The position numbers and the translations under genes were made by a program. Below the pieces are notes generated by a model. It did no database searches and was not told where the DNA came from. It worked only from the letters and a program-made list of their open reading frames with translations. A stretch of 50,563 nt of DNA from NCBI GenBank assembly GCA_023381615.1, contig JAMCQL010000010.1, positions 1 to 50,563 on the forward strand, read 5' to 3'. This DNA comes from Bacteroidota bacterium (GTDB taxonomy: Bacteria; Bacteroidota; Ignavibacteria; Kryptoniales; JAKASW01). Below, in pieces: positions 23,845 to 32,223 of the stretch (the first letter of the stretch is position 1; every line of letters starts with the position of its first letter).

Positions 23845-25194
23845 TTAGACTTTAACGTACTTGTTTACGATATCTTTCGTGTTCTTTGTATTAAGCTTCA
23901 GGAAAAGGAACTCGATTCTCTTTTCGAGTTCCGTGTCTGCCATTTTAAGCCACTCTTTTCCAAGATTCCACATTTGCTCTTTGAAAGGACCAAAACCTTT
24001 CTTGCGAGTCTTGTAGATGAATTGTTCGTCCGTCATATCGGGCTTTTTCTCGTCAGCAAAGTTCTTGCGGAGATAATCGTAAATTGTTCCCCGAAAATCC
24101 TTCGGGAAAACATCGTAGAGCAAGTTCTGGAATCCTGTTGCGAGGTGGATTTCAGCCGTTCCCACACCCGGGAATTTATCGAACAACTCTTCGGGCAATG
24201 TGGATGCACCGTGCTGAACCGCTCCAGCCATTCCGTACTCTTTTCTGGCAATCTTCGAAATCGCTTCGAGGACACCAAAATCGATTTTAACTTGTGCCAC
24301 TGTGCCATCCGGCAGCGGGACTCCGCCATGGCTCGATCCTGTCTGGACACTGATTTTGCTAATCGGCTTTGCACCATGCTTCTTTGAATTCAAAGTTTTC
24401 ATATATCCCTGCATATAAGCATGGAACTCTTCGGGCGTAGAATTCTTTCCGCCGACTTCGCCTATTTCGCCGCCGACGGAAATCGTCACATCCTTTGGTT
24501 CCAACTCACGGATGAGCGCCGTCATCTCAGCGGCAAGTTCATAGTTATTGCGCTGCTGCTCATCGGTAGTTTTCTTGCTTAAGTCAACGAGGGTGGACGA
24601 GTCTATATCGATGTTATAGAATTCCGCTTCGATTGCCTCTTTGATAAGCGATTTGATCGTGTCAATTTCCTTCTGAGGATCTTGCGCAAATTTCTTTGCG
24701 TTGAATTGGAAATGGTCGCCCTGGATGAAAACCGGACCCGAATAATTTTCCTTTACCGCTGCCGCAAGAACGCAAGCCGAATATTCGGCGGGCCGCTGAC
24801 CGGTGTAGCCTATTTCCGATTTTGCAATTTCAAAGACGAACGGTCCGATATTGTTTCTCTTTGCAACTCTAAACATAGCACGCGCAAAATCGTAAGTAAT
24901 TCCACGGATATTGACCGCAGGAACGGTGAATCCCGATACCTCTCCTTGACCAAATGCGGAATAGAGCCCTTGGATCGAAGCAGAACCGGAGCCGAGACTT
25001 CTCGCAAGCTTGCGGATAAGCCAGCGAGTTTTCGTTTTCACTTCTTCGCTTGGATTGAAAACTGATTCATACACAAGTGTATCAATGACTGAGCTGCGAA
25101 GTTTCTCTGCGTTAGTGACTTTTATTTTTTGCCAGCCGTCAACCTCAACAACACCTTGCAAAGTATTCTTGAGCTCATCAACGTTCTTAATCAT
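23845..25194 (-). CDS. Class II fructose-bisphosphate aldolase, long variant
   Basis: 449 residues against about 340-360 for common class II enzymes. It is a zinc aldolase joining DHAP and glyceraldehyde 3-phosphate. The core reads GFTVPAVNIRG, VFIQGDHFQ (Asp-His pair), YNIDIDSSTLVDLS, VSVGGEIGEVGG, VQTGSSHGG and GAVQHGASTL, giving the three zinc histidines and the catalytic Asp. About 85 N-terminal residues (DVDELKNTL-like start to ASIQGLYSAFGQGE) and a C-terminal extension past PGVGTAEIHLATGFQ are extra. GGAGG lies 7 nt before the ATG. It is the first gene of the long overlapping run. Tagatose or other sugar bisphosphates remain possible substrates. Confidence 0.88.
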   Translation of the reverse strand: MIKNVDELKNTLQGVVEVDGWQKIKVTNAEKLRSSVIDTLVYESVFNPSEEVKTKTRWLIRKLARSLGSGSASIQGLYSAFGQGEVSGFTVPAVNIRGITYDFARAMFRVAKRNNIGPFVFEIAKSEIGYTGQRPAEYSACVLAAAVKENYSGPVFIQGDHFQFNAKKFAQDPQKEIDTIKSLIKEAIEAEFYNIDIDSSTLVDLSKKTTDEQQRNNYELAAEMTALIRELEPKDVTISVGGEIGEVGGKNSTPEEFHAYMQGYMKTLNSKKHGAKPISKISVQTGSSHGGVPLPDGTVAQVKIDFGVLEAISKIARKEYGMAGAVQHGASTLPEELFDKFPGVGTAEIHLATGFQNLLYDVFPKDFRGTIYDYLRKNFADEKKPDMTDEQFIYKTRKKGFGPFKEQMWNLGKEWLKMADTELEKRIEFLFLKLNTKNTKDIVNKYVKV

Positions 25195-25221
25195 TTAAAC
25201 CTCCAAAATATTTTCTTCAAA

Positions 25222-25250
25222 AAGTTATTAAACAGATGGTTCGTATTCAA
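25222..25250 (-). promoter_or_regulatory. Putative promoter of the aldolase-led operon
   Basis: TTGAAT (25250-25245), a 17-bp spacer and TAACTT (25227-25222) on the minus strand, within the 61-nt gap between rsmB and the aldolase. The leader would be about 20 nt long. Confidence 0.5.
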
Positions 25251-25255
25251 TAAAA

Positions 25256-26644
25256 TTAAGCGTTTTTGCGAATACGAGCCGCAAATCCGCCGTCGAGATC
25301 GTGTCTATGTGGAAATGTCTCAATGAATCCGTCGCGGCCTACAAGTGCTCTGTCGACGAACATGTCAGCCGGCTCTAATGTGAACTTAGAGTGGTGGCTT
25401 AAGAATCCCTGAACCACGTCCTGGTTTTCTTCGGATTCAATCGTGCAAGTGCTGTAGACGATGACTCCGTTTGGCTTCAAGAGTTTTGCGGCATTCTCAA
25501 GTATCTCAGATTGAATCTTATTGAGTTTCGCGATGTCTTCGGGTTCGCGTTTCCATTTTGAATCTGGTTTCTTTCTAATCACTCCGAAGCCTGTGCACGG
25601 AGCATCGACGAGTATTTTATCAAATAGTGCAGCGTCAGTATATATCGACGCGTCTCCTATCACAACTTTAGCTCGGCTATATCCCATTCGATCTAAAGAG
25701 TTCTGAATGAGTCTTGCCCTGTTTTCATATTTTTCAACTGCCGTGAGATCGACATTGCTGTTTGTCATTTCAAGAATGTGCGTCGTTTTTCCGCCGGGTG
25801 CGGCGCAGAGATCAAGTATTCGTTCGCCAGGATGCGGATCAAGAAGCTTGGAAACAAGTCCTGCACTTTCGTCCTGAACGGTGAAATGACCGGCTTTGAA
25901 AGACTCGAGTTCGCCAATTCTTGACAGTCCTTCCACATAAAGAAAATTTGGAATGAATTGAGCACGGGATACTCTCAATCCGCGACTCTCAAATTCAGAT
26001 GCAATTCGATCGACAGATATCCTGTCCGTGTTCACTCTTATAGACAATCTTGGCCTATCGTTTAGCGCTGCAAGAAGTTGTTCGGTTTCGTAAACGCCGA
26101 ACCTGTTCACGAATCTTCTCACTAACCATGTCGGGAATGAATGAACCACGGAAAGAGCCTTGACTGGATCATCTTCAACTGAAGGGTACTCAACAAAATT
26201 AAGCTTTCGAATAGCGGTTCTAAGTATCGCGTTAACAAGATTTGCCAGGTATTGACCACGCAGCTTCTTAATGAACTCGACAGCCTCATTGACTGCGGCA
26301 GACTGCGGCACACGTTCCAGAAGCATTATCTGGTACATCGCAAGCCTGATTGCGTTCTTAATATTAATATCGAGCTTGGAGTAATCGCCCCTGTAGAATT
26401 GTGAAATGACGTAGTCGATTTTCACTTTCCACCGAATCGTTCCATTCACCAATTCAGTGAGGAAGGATTTGTCTAACTTACTCAGATCAGAATTTCTTAA
26501 TTCGAAATCGAGAAGCTTGTCAAGGTAGGAATCTGTTCTTTCAATCCTGTTTAGAATTTTTACTGCAACCTCGCGAGCCGTTTCGTAAACCACTGTATTG
26601 GTTTCCTCTCGTGGATAGTCATTGTACCTCTTTAACTGTTCCAT
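25256..26644 (-). CDS. rsmB: 16S rRNA (cytosine(967)-C(5))-methyltransferase
   Basis: A 462-residue RNA methyltransferase using S-adenosylmethionine. The N-terminal NusB-like RNA-binding domain covers about residues 15-150 (LDKSFLTELVNGTIRWKVKIDYVI, ERVPQSAAVNEAVEFIK). The catalytic domain has LDLCAAPGGKTTHILEM (SAM loop), VDAPCTGFGVIRKKPDSKW with C350 and VYSTCTIESEEN with C400, the two cysteines used in m5C chemistry. The ATG at 26644 is preferred over 26653 because AGGGG lies about 9 nt upstream of it. Confidence 0.95.
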   Translation of the reverse strand: MEQLKRYNDYPREETNTVVYETAREVAVKILNRIERTDSYLDKLLDFELRNSDLSKLDKSFLTELVNGTIRWKVKIDYVISQFYRGDYSKLDINIKNAIRLAMYQIMLLERVPQSAAVNEAVEFIKKLRGQYLANLVNAILRTAIRKLNFVEYPSVEDDPVKALSVVHSFPTWLVRRFVNRFGVYETEQLLAALNDRPRLSIRVNTDRISVDRIASEFESRGLRVSRAQFIPNFLYVEGLSRIGELESFKAGHFTVQDESAGLVSKLLDPHPGERILDLCAAPGGKTTHILEMTNSNVDLTAVEKYENRARLIQNSLDRMGYSRAKVVIGDASIYTDAALFDKILVDAPCTGFGVIRKKPDSKWKREPEDIAKLNKIQSEILENAAKLLKPNGVIVYSTCTIESEENQDVVQGFLSHHSKFTLEPADMFVDRALVGRDGFIETFPHRHDLDGGFAARIRKNA

Positions 26645-26954
26645 CGTTTGCATCCCCTGCTTTTTGTTTTTCTGCAGTATTTACTGCTGTCGAAATTATT
26701 GCATGCCCGAAATCAAAGTCCCTATTTCGATAGCGCTGATTTAAAGAATTTTGTCCTATTCCTCCAGCGATTGTGTAACATTTCACGGCTGAACGCCAAC
26801 TTAGAGTCTTAGTGGCAATTCAAACTACGCTAGAGAAATAAATGCTACGAATTCAATTGTAAAGTATGCTTCTCAAAGTATTTATGTGTAAAGAACAGTG
26901 AAGCTCAAAGTGTTACGGTCTTGAAGTTTTTTTAGTAGAGGGTTCGCGATCTTG
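26645..26954. other. Gene-free stretch between rpmE and rsmB with small inverted repeats
   Basis: No credible coding frame. Two inverted repeats lie in what would be the rsmB leader: GCAGTA-TT-TACTGC (26674-26687), just ahead of its ribosome site, and CGAAAT/ATTTCG (26708-26713 with 26724-26729). A GGAGGAATAGGA sequence occurs on the minus strand near 26760-26775 with no start codon behind it. I could not place a convincing promoter for rsmB. Confidence 0.5.
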
Positions 26955-26976
26955 CTCAGAGAAAAAGTTCTCCGAG
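26955..26976 (-). terminator. Hairpin directly after rpmE
   Basis: CTCGGAGAA pairs with TTCTCTGAG (9 bp, one G-U) over a 4-nt loop, starting 2 nt after the L31 stop codon. No T-tract follows, so it is a weak terminator candidate or an mRNA-end structure. Confidence 0.4.
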
Positions 26977-26978
26977 AA

Positions 26979-27200
26979 TTAAGCTTCCGCCTTTGCCTTC
27001 TTGCCGTATTTTTGCATGAACTTTTCCACACGACCCGCTGAGTCAATTAGCTTTTGCTTCCCGGTGAAGAAGGGATGACAGCTCGAGCAAATTTCAACTT
27101 TCAAAAACTGTCCCGGTTCAGTGGAACGGGTTTGAAACGTGTTGCCGCAAACGCAGGTTACTGTGACTGTATGATATTTCGGATGAATTCCAGATCTCAT
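26979..27200 (-). CDS. rpmE: Ribosomal protein bL31 (zinc-binding form)
   Basis: 73 residues, a component of the 50S subunit that helps bridge it to the 30S head. It starts [14 protein letters not shown] and keeps the four zinc cysteines C16, C18, C38 and C41 (TCVCG and [13 protein letters not shown]), so it is the C+ (zinc) form rather than the zinc-independent paralogue. An AGGAG ribosome site lies close upstream. It is a single-gene unit between acnA and rsmB. Confidence 0.97.
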   Translation of the reverse strand: MRSGIHPKYHTVTVTCVCGNTFQTRSTEPGQFLKVEICSSCHPFFTGKQKLIDSAGRVEKFMQKYGKKAKAEA

Positions 27201-27221
27201 GTTTTCTCCTATTTACGCTTA

Positions 27222-27250
27222 AATCTATAAAAATAACGCACAAATTCCAA
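27222..27250 (-). promoter_or_regulatory. Putative rpmE promoter
   Basis: TTGGAA (27250-27245), a 17-bp spacer and TAGATT (27227-27222) on the minus strand in the 76-nt gap after acnA. The leader would be about 15 nt before the start codon. Confidence 0.4.
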
Positions 27251-27276
27251 ACTTGATGAATCACCAGCCTTAACTA

Positions 27277-30018
27277 CTAAGCTTTGTGATCTCCTTTCAA
27301 CATTTGTCTCAAAACGGTCGGCAGAATTCCACCGTTCATGTAGTATTCAACGTCAACATAACTGTCAAGTCGGGCAACGGCTTCAAACTTGGTCGTCTTT
27401 CCATTATCACTCACCGCGGATATTGTGAGCTTTTTGTGCGGTGAAAGGTTCTCTTTTATTCCACTTATCGTGTAAACTTCCCTGCCGGTCAAGCCAAGTG
27501 ATGCTGCGTTTTCTCCTTCTTTGAACTGGAGCGGCAGAACTCCGAGTCCGACAAGGTTACTTCTGTGGATTCGTTCATAGCTCTCAGCGATGACGGCTTT
27601 TATTCCAAGCAAGAGTGTGCCTTTTGCCGCCCAATCGCGTGAACTTCCACTACCATATTCCTTTCCCGCAATAACGAGCAGCGGCACATTTTCGGATTGA
27701 TACTTCATCGAAGCATCGTATAGCCACATCTTCTCTCCGTCAGGCAGGTGTATGCTCAATCCGCCCTCAGTACCCGGCACGAGCAAGTTCTTCAATCTTA
27801 TATTTGCGAAAGTTCCGCGCATCATTACTTCGTGGTTTCCGCGGCGAGCGCCGTAGGAATTGAAATCTTTTGGCTGAACACCGTGTTCGACCAAATATTT
27901 TCCCGCGGGACTATTAACTGGAATCGAGCCGGCCGGCGAGATGTGATCCGTCGTGACCGAATCGCCAAGAAGTGCGAGCACCCTTGCGCCGGTTATGTCG
28001 CCGGCAGGAGTTGGTTCAAGCGACAAGTCTTTGAAGAATGGCGGTTCTTGAATATACGTTGAAGTTTGATCCCAGTGGTAACTGCTTCCTTCCGGAATTT
28101 TCAGTCCTCGCCATCTTTCATCACCGTCAAAGACATGCGAGTAACGGGAGCGATACATTTCCGGTTTCAGTGATTTCTTTATGCTGTCTCTAATTTCAGA
28201 TTGTGATGGCCAGATGTCTTTGAGATAAACCGGGTCGCCGCTCTTTGTGTAATCAACGGGTTCCGTTAGAGGGTCGAAATCCATTCTTCCGGCGAGTGCA
28301 TAAGCAACTACTAACGGCGGCGAAGCAAGATAGCTTGCTTTTGCATGGGGGTTTATTCTTCCTTCGAAATTTCTATTTCCGCTTAAGACAGCAGCAGTGA
28401 CTAAATTTTCTTTTTCGATTGCAGAAGAAATGTTTTCATCTAACGGCCCACTGTTTCCAATACAGGTTGTGCAGCCGAATCCTACAAGATTAAATTTTAA
28501 TTCTTCGAGAGGCTCAACAACTCCGGCTTCCTTCAAGTAATCCATCACAACTTGTGAACCGGGCGCCAAGCTTGTCTTGACCCATGGTTTCGATTTCAAC
28601 CCATACTTCTCTACCGCTTTCTTTGCCAAAAGTCCGGCCGCAATTAACACGCTTGGATTGGATGTGTTAGTACAACTCGTGATCGCGGCAATTACAACTG
28701 AACCATTGTGCATCTCGAAAGAACTTCCGTTCTTTCCGAAGGATCCAGTGGACTGGACTTTCACGTTTTTCGCGATTTCCTCCAACTTCAAACCGAAGCC
28801 GCGTTCGGCTGGAGATGCTGTCAAAGATTTCTTGAAGGATTCCTTGATATCTTTCAACACAACTCTGTCTTGCGGCCTCTTTGGACCGGCGACACTTGTC
28901 TCGATCTTGTTCATATCAATTTCAACTATATCGCTGTAAACCGGCTCCGGCTTGTCTTCGCTCCAGAAAAGTCCCTGTTCTTTGCAGTACGCTTCCACGA
29001 TAGCAGCTTGATCGTCGCTCCGTCCAGTCAGCTTTAGGTATTTCACCGTCTCGTCATCAACTGGGAAGAATCCCATTGTCGCGCCGTACTCAGGTGCCAT
29101 ATTTCCAATTGTCGCGCGGTCAGGCAGACTTAACTTTCCAATTCCTTCGCCGATGTATTCGACGATTTTTCCGACGACACCTTTCTTCCGAAGAATTTGT
29201 GTTATAGTCAGAACAAGGTCGGTCGCAGTTGAACCTTCCGGCAATTCTCCGGTCAGCCTTACTCCAATAACTTCCGGCGTCATCATGAAATAGGGCTGTC
29301 CGAGCATAACAGCCTCCGCTTCAATACCACCTACGCCCCAACCGAAAACTCCGAGTCCGTTGATCATTGTCGTATGGGAATCGGTTCCAACGAGCGAATC
29401 AGGAAAAGCGGTCATCTCACCTTTTTGATTTCTGGTCTCGACGACCCGGGCGAGATATTCGAGATTCACTTGATGGCAAATACCAGTGTCCGGAGGAACC
29501 ACCTTTAAATCTCTAAACGCCTTCTGCCCCCATCGAAGAAGCATGTACCTTTCAACATTTCTTTTAAATTCAAGCTCAGCATTGAAGAGGAATGAATCTT
29601 CTGTGCCGAACTTGTCAACCTGCACGGAGTGATCTATGACCAATTCCGAAGGTATGAGCGGATTAATTTTGTCTGTGTCACCTTTCATGCGTTGGACGGC
29701 GCTTCTCATCGCTGCAAGATCAACGACAGCAGGAACACCGGTGAAATCTTGTAACAGGACGCGCGCCGGCATGAAAGCTATTTCCTTTTCAGGGAGATGT
29801 TTGCCATCCCATTTCAAAAGCCCTTCGATGTCCGAAGCTGCAACGACTCTTCCATCTTCGTACCTCAGCAGGTTCTCGAGTAATATTCTGATTGAATAAG
29901 GAAGTTTGGAAATATTATAGCCCTGTTTTTCAAGGCTGGGGAGATGAAAAATTTTGAGGTTTGAATTCTTAACTTTAAGGTTTTTCTTTGTCGAGAATGA
30001 ATTGGATAAAGCAACCAT
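27277..30018 (-). CDS. acnA: Aconitate hydratase A
   Basis: 913 residues. It interconverts citrate and isocitrate in the TCA cycle using a [4Fe-4S] cluster. The ligands are visible: C449 in AITSCTNTSNPS, and C516 and C519 in GFGCTTCIGNSGPL. GTDSHTTMINGLGVFGWGVGG and the swivel-domain GSGSSRDWAAKGTLLLG are typical of the AcnA/IRP type. The ATG at 30018 is chosen because GGAG lies 8 nt upstream; the GTG at 30027 overlaps that site. It follows glnA but has its own promoter and lies behind the glnA terminator. With citrate synthase and isocitrate dehydrogenase nearby it completes the oxidative route to 2-oxoglutarate. Confidence 0.97.
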   Translation of the reverse strand: MVALSNSFSTKKNLKVKNSNLKIFHLPSLEKQGYNISKLPYSIRILLENLLRYEDGRVVAASDIEGLLKWDGKHLPEKEIAFMPARVLLQDFTGVPAVVDLAAMRSAVQRMKGDTDKINPLIPSELVIDHSVQVDKFGTEDSFLFNAELEFKRNVERYMLLRWGQKAFRDLKVVPPDTGICHQVNLEYLARVVETRNQKGEMTAFPDSLVGTDSHTTMINGLGVFGWGVGGIEAEAVMLGQPYFMMTPEVIGVRLTGELPEGSTATDLVLTITQILRKKGVVGKIVEYIGEGIGKLSLPDRATIGNMAPEYGATMGFFPVDDETVKYLKLTGRSDDQAAIVEAYCKEQGLFWSEDKPEPVYSDIVEIDMNKIETSVAGPKRPQDRVVLKDIKESFKKSLTASPAERGFGLKLEEIAKNVKVQSTGSFGKNGSSFEMHNGSVVIAAITSCTNTSNPSVLIAAGLLAKKAVEKYGLKSKPWVKTSLAPGSQVVMDYLKEAGVVEPLEELKFNLVGFGCTTCIGNSGPLDENISSAIEKENLVTAAVLSGNRNFEGRINPHAKASYLASPPLVVAYALAGRMDFDPLTEPVDYTKSGDPVYLKDIWPSQSEIRDSIKKSLKPEMYRSRYSHVFDGDERWRGLKIPEGSSYHWDQTSTYIQEPPFFKDLSLEPTPAGDITGARVLALLGDSVTTDHISPAGSIPVNSPAGKYLVEHGVQPKDFNSYGARRGNHEVMMRGTFANIRLKNLLVPGTEGGLSIHLPDGEKMWLYDASMKYQSENVPLLVIAGKEYGSGSSRDWAAKGTLLLGIKAVIAESYERIHRSNLVGLGVLPLQFKEGENAASLGLTGREVYTISGIKENLSPHKKLTISAVSDNGKTTKFEAVARLDSYVDVEYYMNGGILPTVLRQMLKGDHKA

Positions 30019-30057
30019 TTGAAACACTCCGTTTTTTACTCGTTAAGCTTCAAACAA

Positions 30058-30086
30058 AATTTAAGCTAAAACTTTCGGTGTTTCAA
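30058..30086 (-). promoter_or_regulatory. Putative acnA promoter
   Basis: TTGAAA (30086-30081), a 17-bp spacer and TAAATT (30063-30058) on the minus strand, just downstream of the glnA terminator and about 30 nt before the acnA ribosome site. Confidence 0.55.
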
Positions 30087-30092
30087 TGAGAC

Positions 30093-30117
30093 AAAAAAGG
30101 CTGCCACTTGGGCAGCC
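30093..30117 (-). terminator. Intrinsic terminator of glnA
   Basis: On the minus strand GGCTGCC-CAAGT-GGCAGCC (7-bp perfect stem, 5-nt loop) is followed at once by six T residues. It begins about 32 nt after the glnA stop: a canonical rho-independent terminator. Confidence 0.9.
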
Positions 30118-30148
30118 CTAGCCAGACTCAAAGAATTTTCCTTAATCC

Positions 30149-31585
30149 TTAGATGTCATAGTAAAGCATAAATTCATACGGATGCGGCCTCAGCGCCACT
30201 TGCTTAACCTCGTTCGCCATCTTGTACTTTATCCAGAGACTTACGAGGTCTTCGGTGAATACGTCTCCTCTCAGTAGGAATTCGTGATCGCGTTCGAGAG
30301 CTTTAAGCGCTTCTTCGAGCGAACCGGGAGTCGATGGAACGTTTCGGAGTTCCTCGGGAGATAAATCGTAAATGTCCTTATCGAGCGGCTCACCCGGATC
30401 GATCTTATTTACAATCCCATCAAGCCCTGCCATCAGAAGTGCGGAGAACGCCAGATAAGGATTCGTCGAAGGATCAGGCACGCGATATTCCACACGCTTG
30501 GCTTTCGGACTCTTTGAATACATCGGGATTCTTGCTGCGGCGGATCTATTTCGCTGACTGTAAGCGAGATTGACAGGCGCTTCAAATCCCGGGACAAGCC
30601 TGTGGTAAGAATTCGTAGTCGGATTGATTATCGCGCAGAGAGCAGCGGCGTGTTTCAACAAGCCACCGATATAATACAACGCCATCTCACTCAGGTTCGC
30701 GTAGCCGTTTCCGTAGAACAAAGGCTTCCCTGCTTTCCACAGACTTTGATGTACGTGCATTCCAGAACCGTTGTCTCCATAAAGAGGCTTCGGCATGAAG
30801 GTCACGGTTTTGTTATGCTTTGCCGCCACATTCTTCGTGATGTATTTATATGTCATCAAATTGTCAGCCATGTGTGTCAACGTGTTGAATCTCATGTCGA
30901 TTTCAGTCTGCCCGGCAGTTGCAACTTCATGATGGTGGACTTCGACTTCAATTCCCACTTTCTTCATTGTCAACACCATTTCGGATCTGATGTCCTGAAG
31001 ACTATCAATAGGTGGGACAGGAAAATATCCTTCCTTCATTTTGGGACGATAACCAAGATTCTGTTTGGCATTGCTCCCGCTATTCCAGGATCCCTCGTCG
31101 GAGTCGATCTCGTAGAAGCCGGTATTTATCGTTTGATCAAATCTGACATTGTCAAAAATGAAAAACTCAGCCTCTGGTCCGAAGAAGGCTGAGTCTGCTA
31201 GGCCTGTGGAACGGACGTACGCTTCGGCTTTGTGAGCGATGAATCTCGGATCGCGCCTGTAAGGCTCACCGGTTATCGGGTCCTTGACATCGCAAATGAT
31301 ATCGAGAGTTTTGTGAGCCGTGAACGGATCCATAAAATATCTTGTTGCATCCGGAATCAAAACCATATCGCTTTCCTGAATACTCTGGAATCCGCGTATG
31401 CTTGATCCATCGAACCCCACTCCCTCATCGAATGAACTTTCTTTCAATTCCGAGGGAAGAATTGAGAAATGTTGCCATTGACCTGGTATGTCTGTGAATC
31501 TCAAATCAATAATTTCCGCGCCGCTGTCTTTGACAAACTTCAAAAGTTTATCGACTTCGTTGGCGGACTTGGCACCTTTTGCCAT
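30149..31585 (-). CDS. glnA: Glutamine synthetase, type I
   Basis: 478 residues, dodecameric class GSI. It condenses ammonia with glutamate using [13 protein letters not shown] starts the beta-grasp/active-site region; [73 protein letters not shown] and [19 protein letters not shown] provide the metal, ATP and glutamate sites. Y406 in [11 protein letters not shown] occupies the position of the adenylylated tyrosine of enterobacterial GlnA, so control by an adenylyltransferase is possible. A strong AGGAGGA site lies 5-8 nt before the ATG. It follows the Lrp/AsnC gene by 15 nt, so the two are almost surely one transcript, ended by the terminator at 30093-30117. Confidence 0.97.
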   Translation of the reverse strand: MAKGAKSANEVDKLLKFVKDSGAEIIDLRFTDIPGQWQHFSILPSELKESSFDEGVGFDGSSIRGFQSIQESDMVLIPDATRYFMDPFTAHKTLDIICDVKDPITGEPYRRDPRFIAHKAEAYVRSTGLADSAFFGPEAEFFIFDNVRFDQTINTGFYEIDSDEGSWNSGSNAKQNLGYRPKMKEGYFPVPPIDSLQDIRSEMVLTMKKVGIEVEVHHHEVATAGQTEIDMRFNTLTHMADNLMTYKYITKNVAAKHNKTVTFMPKPLYGDNGSGMHVHQSLWKAGKPLFYGNGYANLSEMALYYIGGLLKHAAALCAIINPTTNSYHRLVPGFEAPVNLAYSQRNRSAAARIPMYSKSPKAKRVEYRVPDPSTNPYLAFSALLMAGLDGIVNKIDPGEPLDKDIYDLSPEELRNVPSTPGSLEEALKALERDHEFLLRGDVFTEDLVSLWIKYKMANEVKQVALRPHPYEFMLYYDI

Positions 31586-31600
31586 TTGTCTCCTCCTGAG

Positions 31601-32077
31601 TTAATTATTTTGTGTTTTTATTACTGTTGATTCTTTGATAGTTGAAAGTACAACGCTTGTCTTAGTGCTGAGTACACCGGGCCATGACTGTATTCTGGAC
31701 AATAATTTCTCCAAAGCGTTTGTGTTCTCTGCACGAACTTTCAAAAGATGCGATCCCTCGCCCGTCACAGAATGGCACTCGAGAATTTCTTCCGTCTCTC
31801 TGGCGCGTTCCATAAACATCTGGTAATGCTTGCTGGAATCGATCGAGACTGTTATGAAGGCGGTTATGTCTTTCCCTAAACGCTTTGCATCCAGAATGGT
31901 TGTGTACCCCTTTATAAATCCTCTTTCTTCCAATTTTTGGATTCGCTCAGAAATTGTGGGGATAGTCAATCCAAGCTGCTGTGCCATTTCATTTAACTTC
32001 GTTCTGGCATTCTTCTGTAATATTTCCAAGAGCCTGTGGTCGATTGTGTCGAGCTTCTTGTCGGTAATTGTTAACAT
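31601..32077 (-). CDS. Lrp/AsnC family transcriptional regulator
   Basis: 158 residues. The N-terminal winged helix-turn-helix (LDTIDHRLLEILQKNARTKLNEMAQQLGLTIPTISERIQKLEERGFIKGY) is followed by the RAM/AsnC ligand-binding and oligomerisation domain (ITAFITVSIDSSKH, ILECHSVTGEGSHLLKVRAENTNALEKLL, GVLSTKTSVVLSTIKES). The conserved GE/GSHLLKV stretch is where amino acids bind in this family. It is the promoter-proximal gene of a two-gene operon with glnA, so it probably tunes glutamine synthetase and itself in response to an amino acid. The 16-bp AT-rich palindrome 12 nt upstream of its start is a candidate site. No clear ribosome site precedes the ATG. Confidence 0.94.
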   Translation of the reverse strand: MLTITDKKLDTIDHRLLEILQKNARTKLNEMAQQLGLTIPTISERIQKLEERGFIKGYTTILDAKRLGKDITAFITVSIDSSKHYQMFMERARETEEILECHSVTGEGSHLLKVRAENTNALEKLLSRIQSWPGVLSTKTSVVLSTIKESTVIKTQNN

Positions 32078-32088
32078 AATGCAAGCTA

Positions 32089-32104
32089 TTATTTAATTAA
32101 ATAA
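32089..32104. promoter_or_regulatory. 16-bp perfect palindrome upstream of the lrp-glnA operon (candidate operator)
   Basis: TTATTTAATTAAATAA is fully self-complementary and lies in the untranslated leader between the presumed transcription start (about 32114) and the start codon. A second inverted repeat, TTAAC-N8-GTTAA (32110-32114 with 32123-32127), overlaps the -10. Such AT-rich palindromes are typical of Lrp/AsnC binding sites, suggesting autoregulation; AT-richness also makes chance palindromes more likely. Confidence 0.45.
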
Positions 32105-32120
32105 AGTAATTAACACCATT

Positions 32121-32149
32121 AAGTTAAAATACTAAACACAATTTGTCAA
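32121..32149 (-). promoter_or_regulatory. Promoter of the lrp-glnA operon
   Basis: TTGACA (32149-32144), a 17-bp spacer and TAACTT (32126-32121) on the minus strand, 45-70 nt before the Lrp start and just after the icd terminator. Confidence 0.6.
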
Positions 32150-32157
32150 GAGGAAAA

Positions 32158-32186
32158 ATAAAAAAAGTCCCACCTTAGCGGGACTT
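32158..32186 (-). terminator. Intrinsic terminator of icd
   Basis: On the minus strand AAGTCCC-N8-GGGACTT (7-bp stem) runs into a T-rich tract (seven T, then ATTTTT). It lies about 38 nt after the icd stop. Confidence 0.88.
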
Positions 32187-32223
32187 GATTCAAGAATTAT
32201 TTGGAAAAGTTGATTGGGTTTGG

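Noticed and set aside
30602..31192. 196-codon plus-strand frame opposite glnA
   Set aside because: Long only because the glnA codon bias leaves the antisense frame open; glnA itself is fully conserved.
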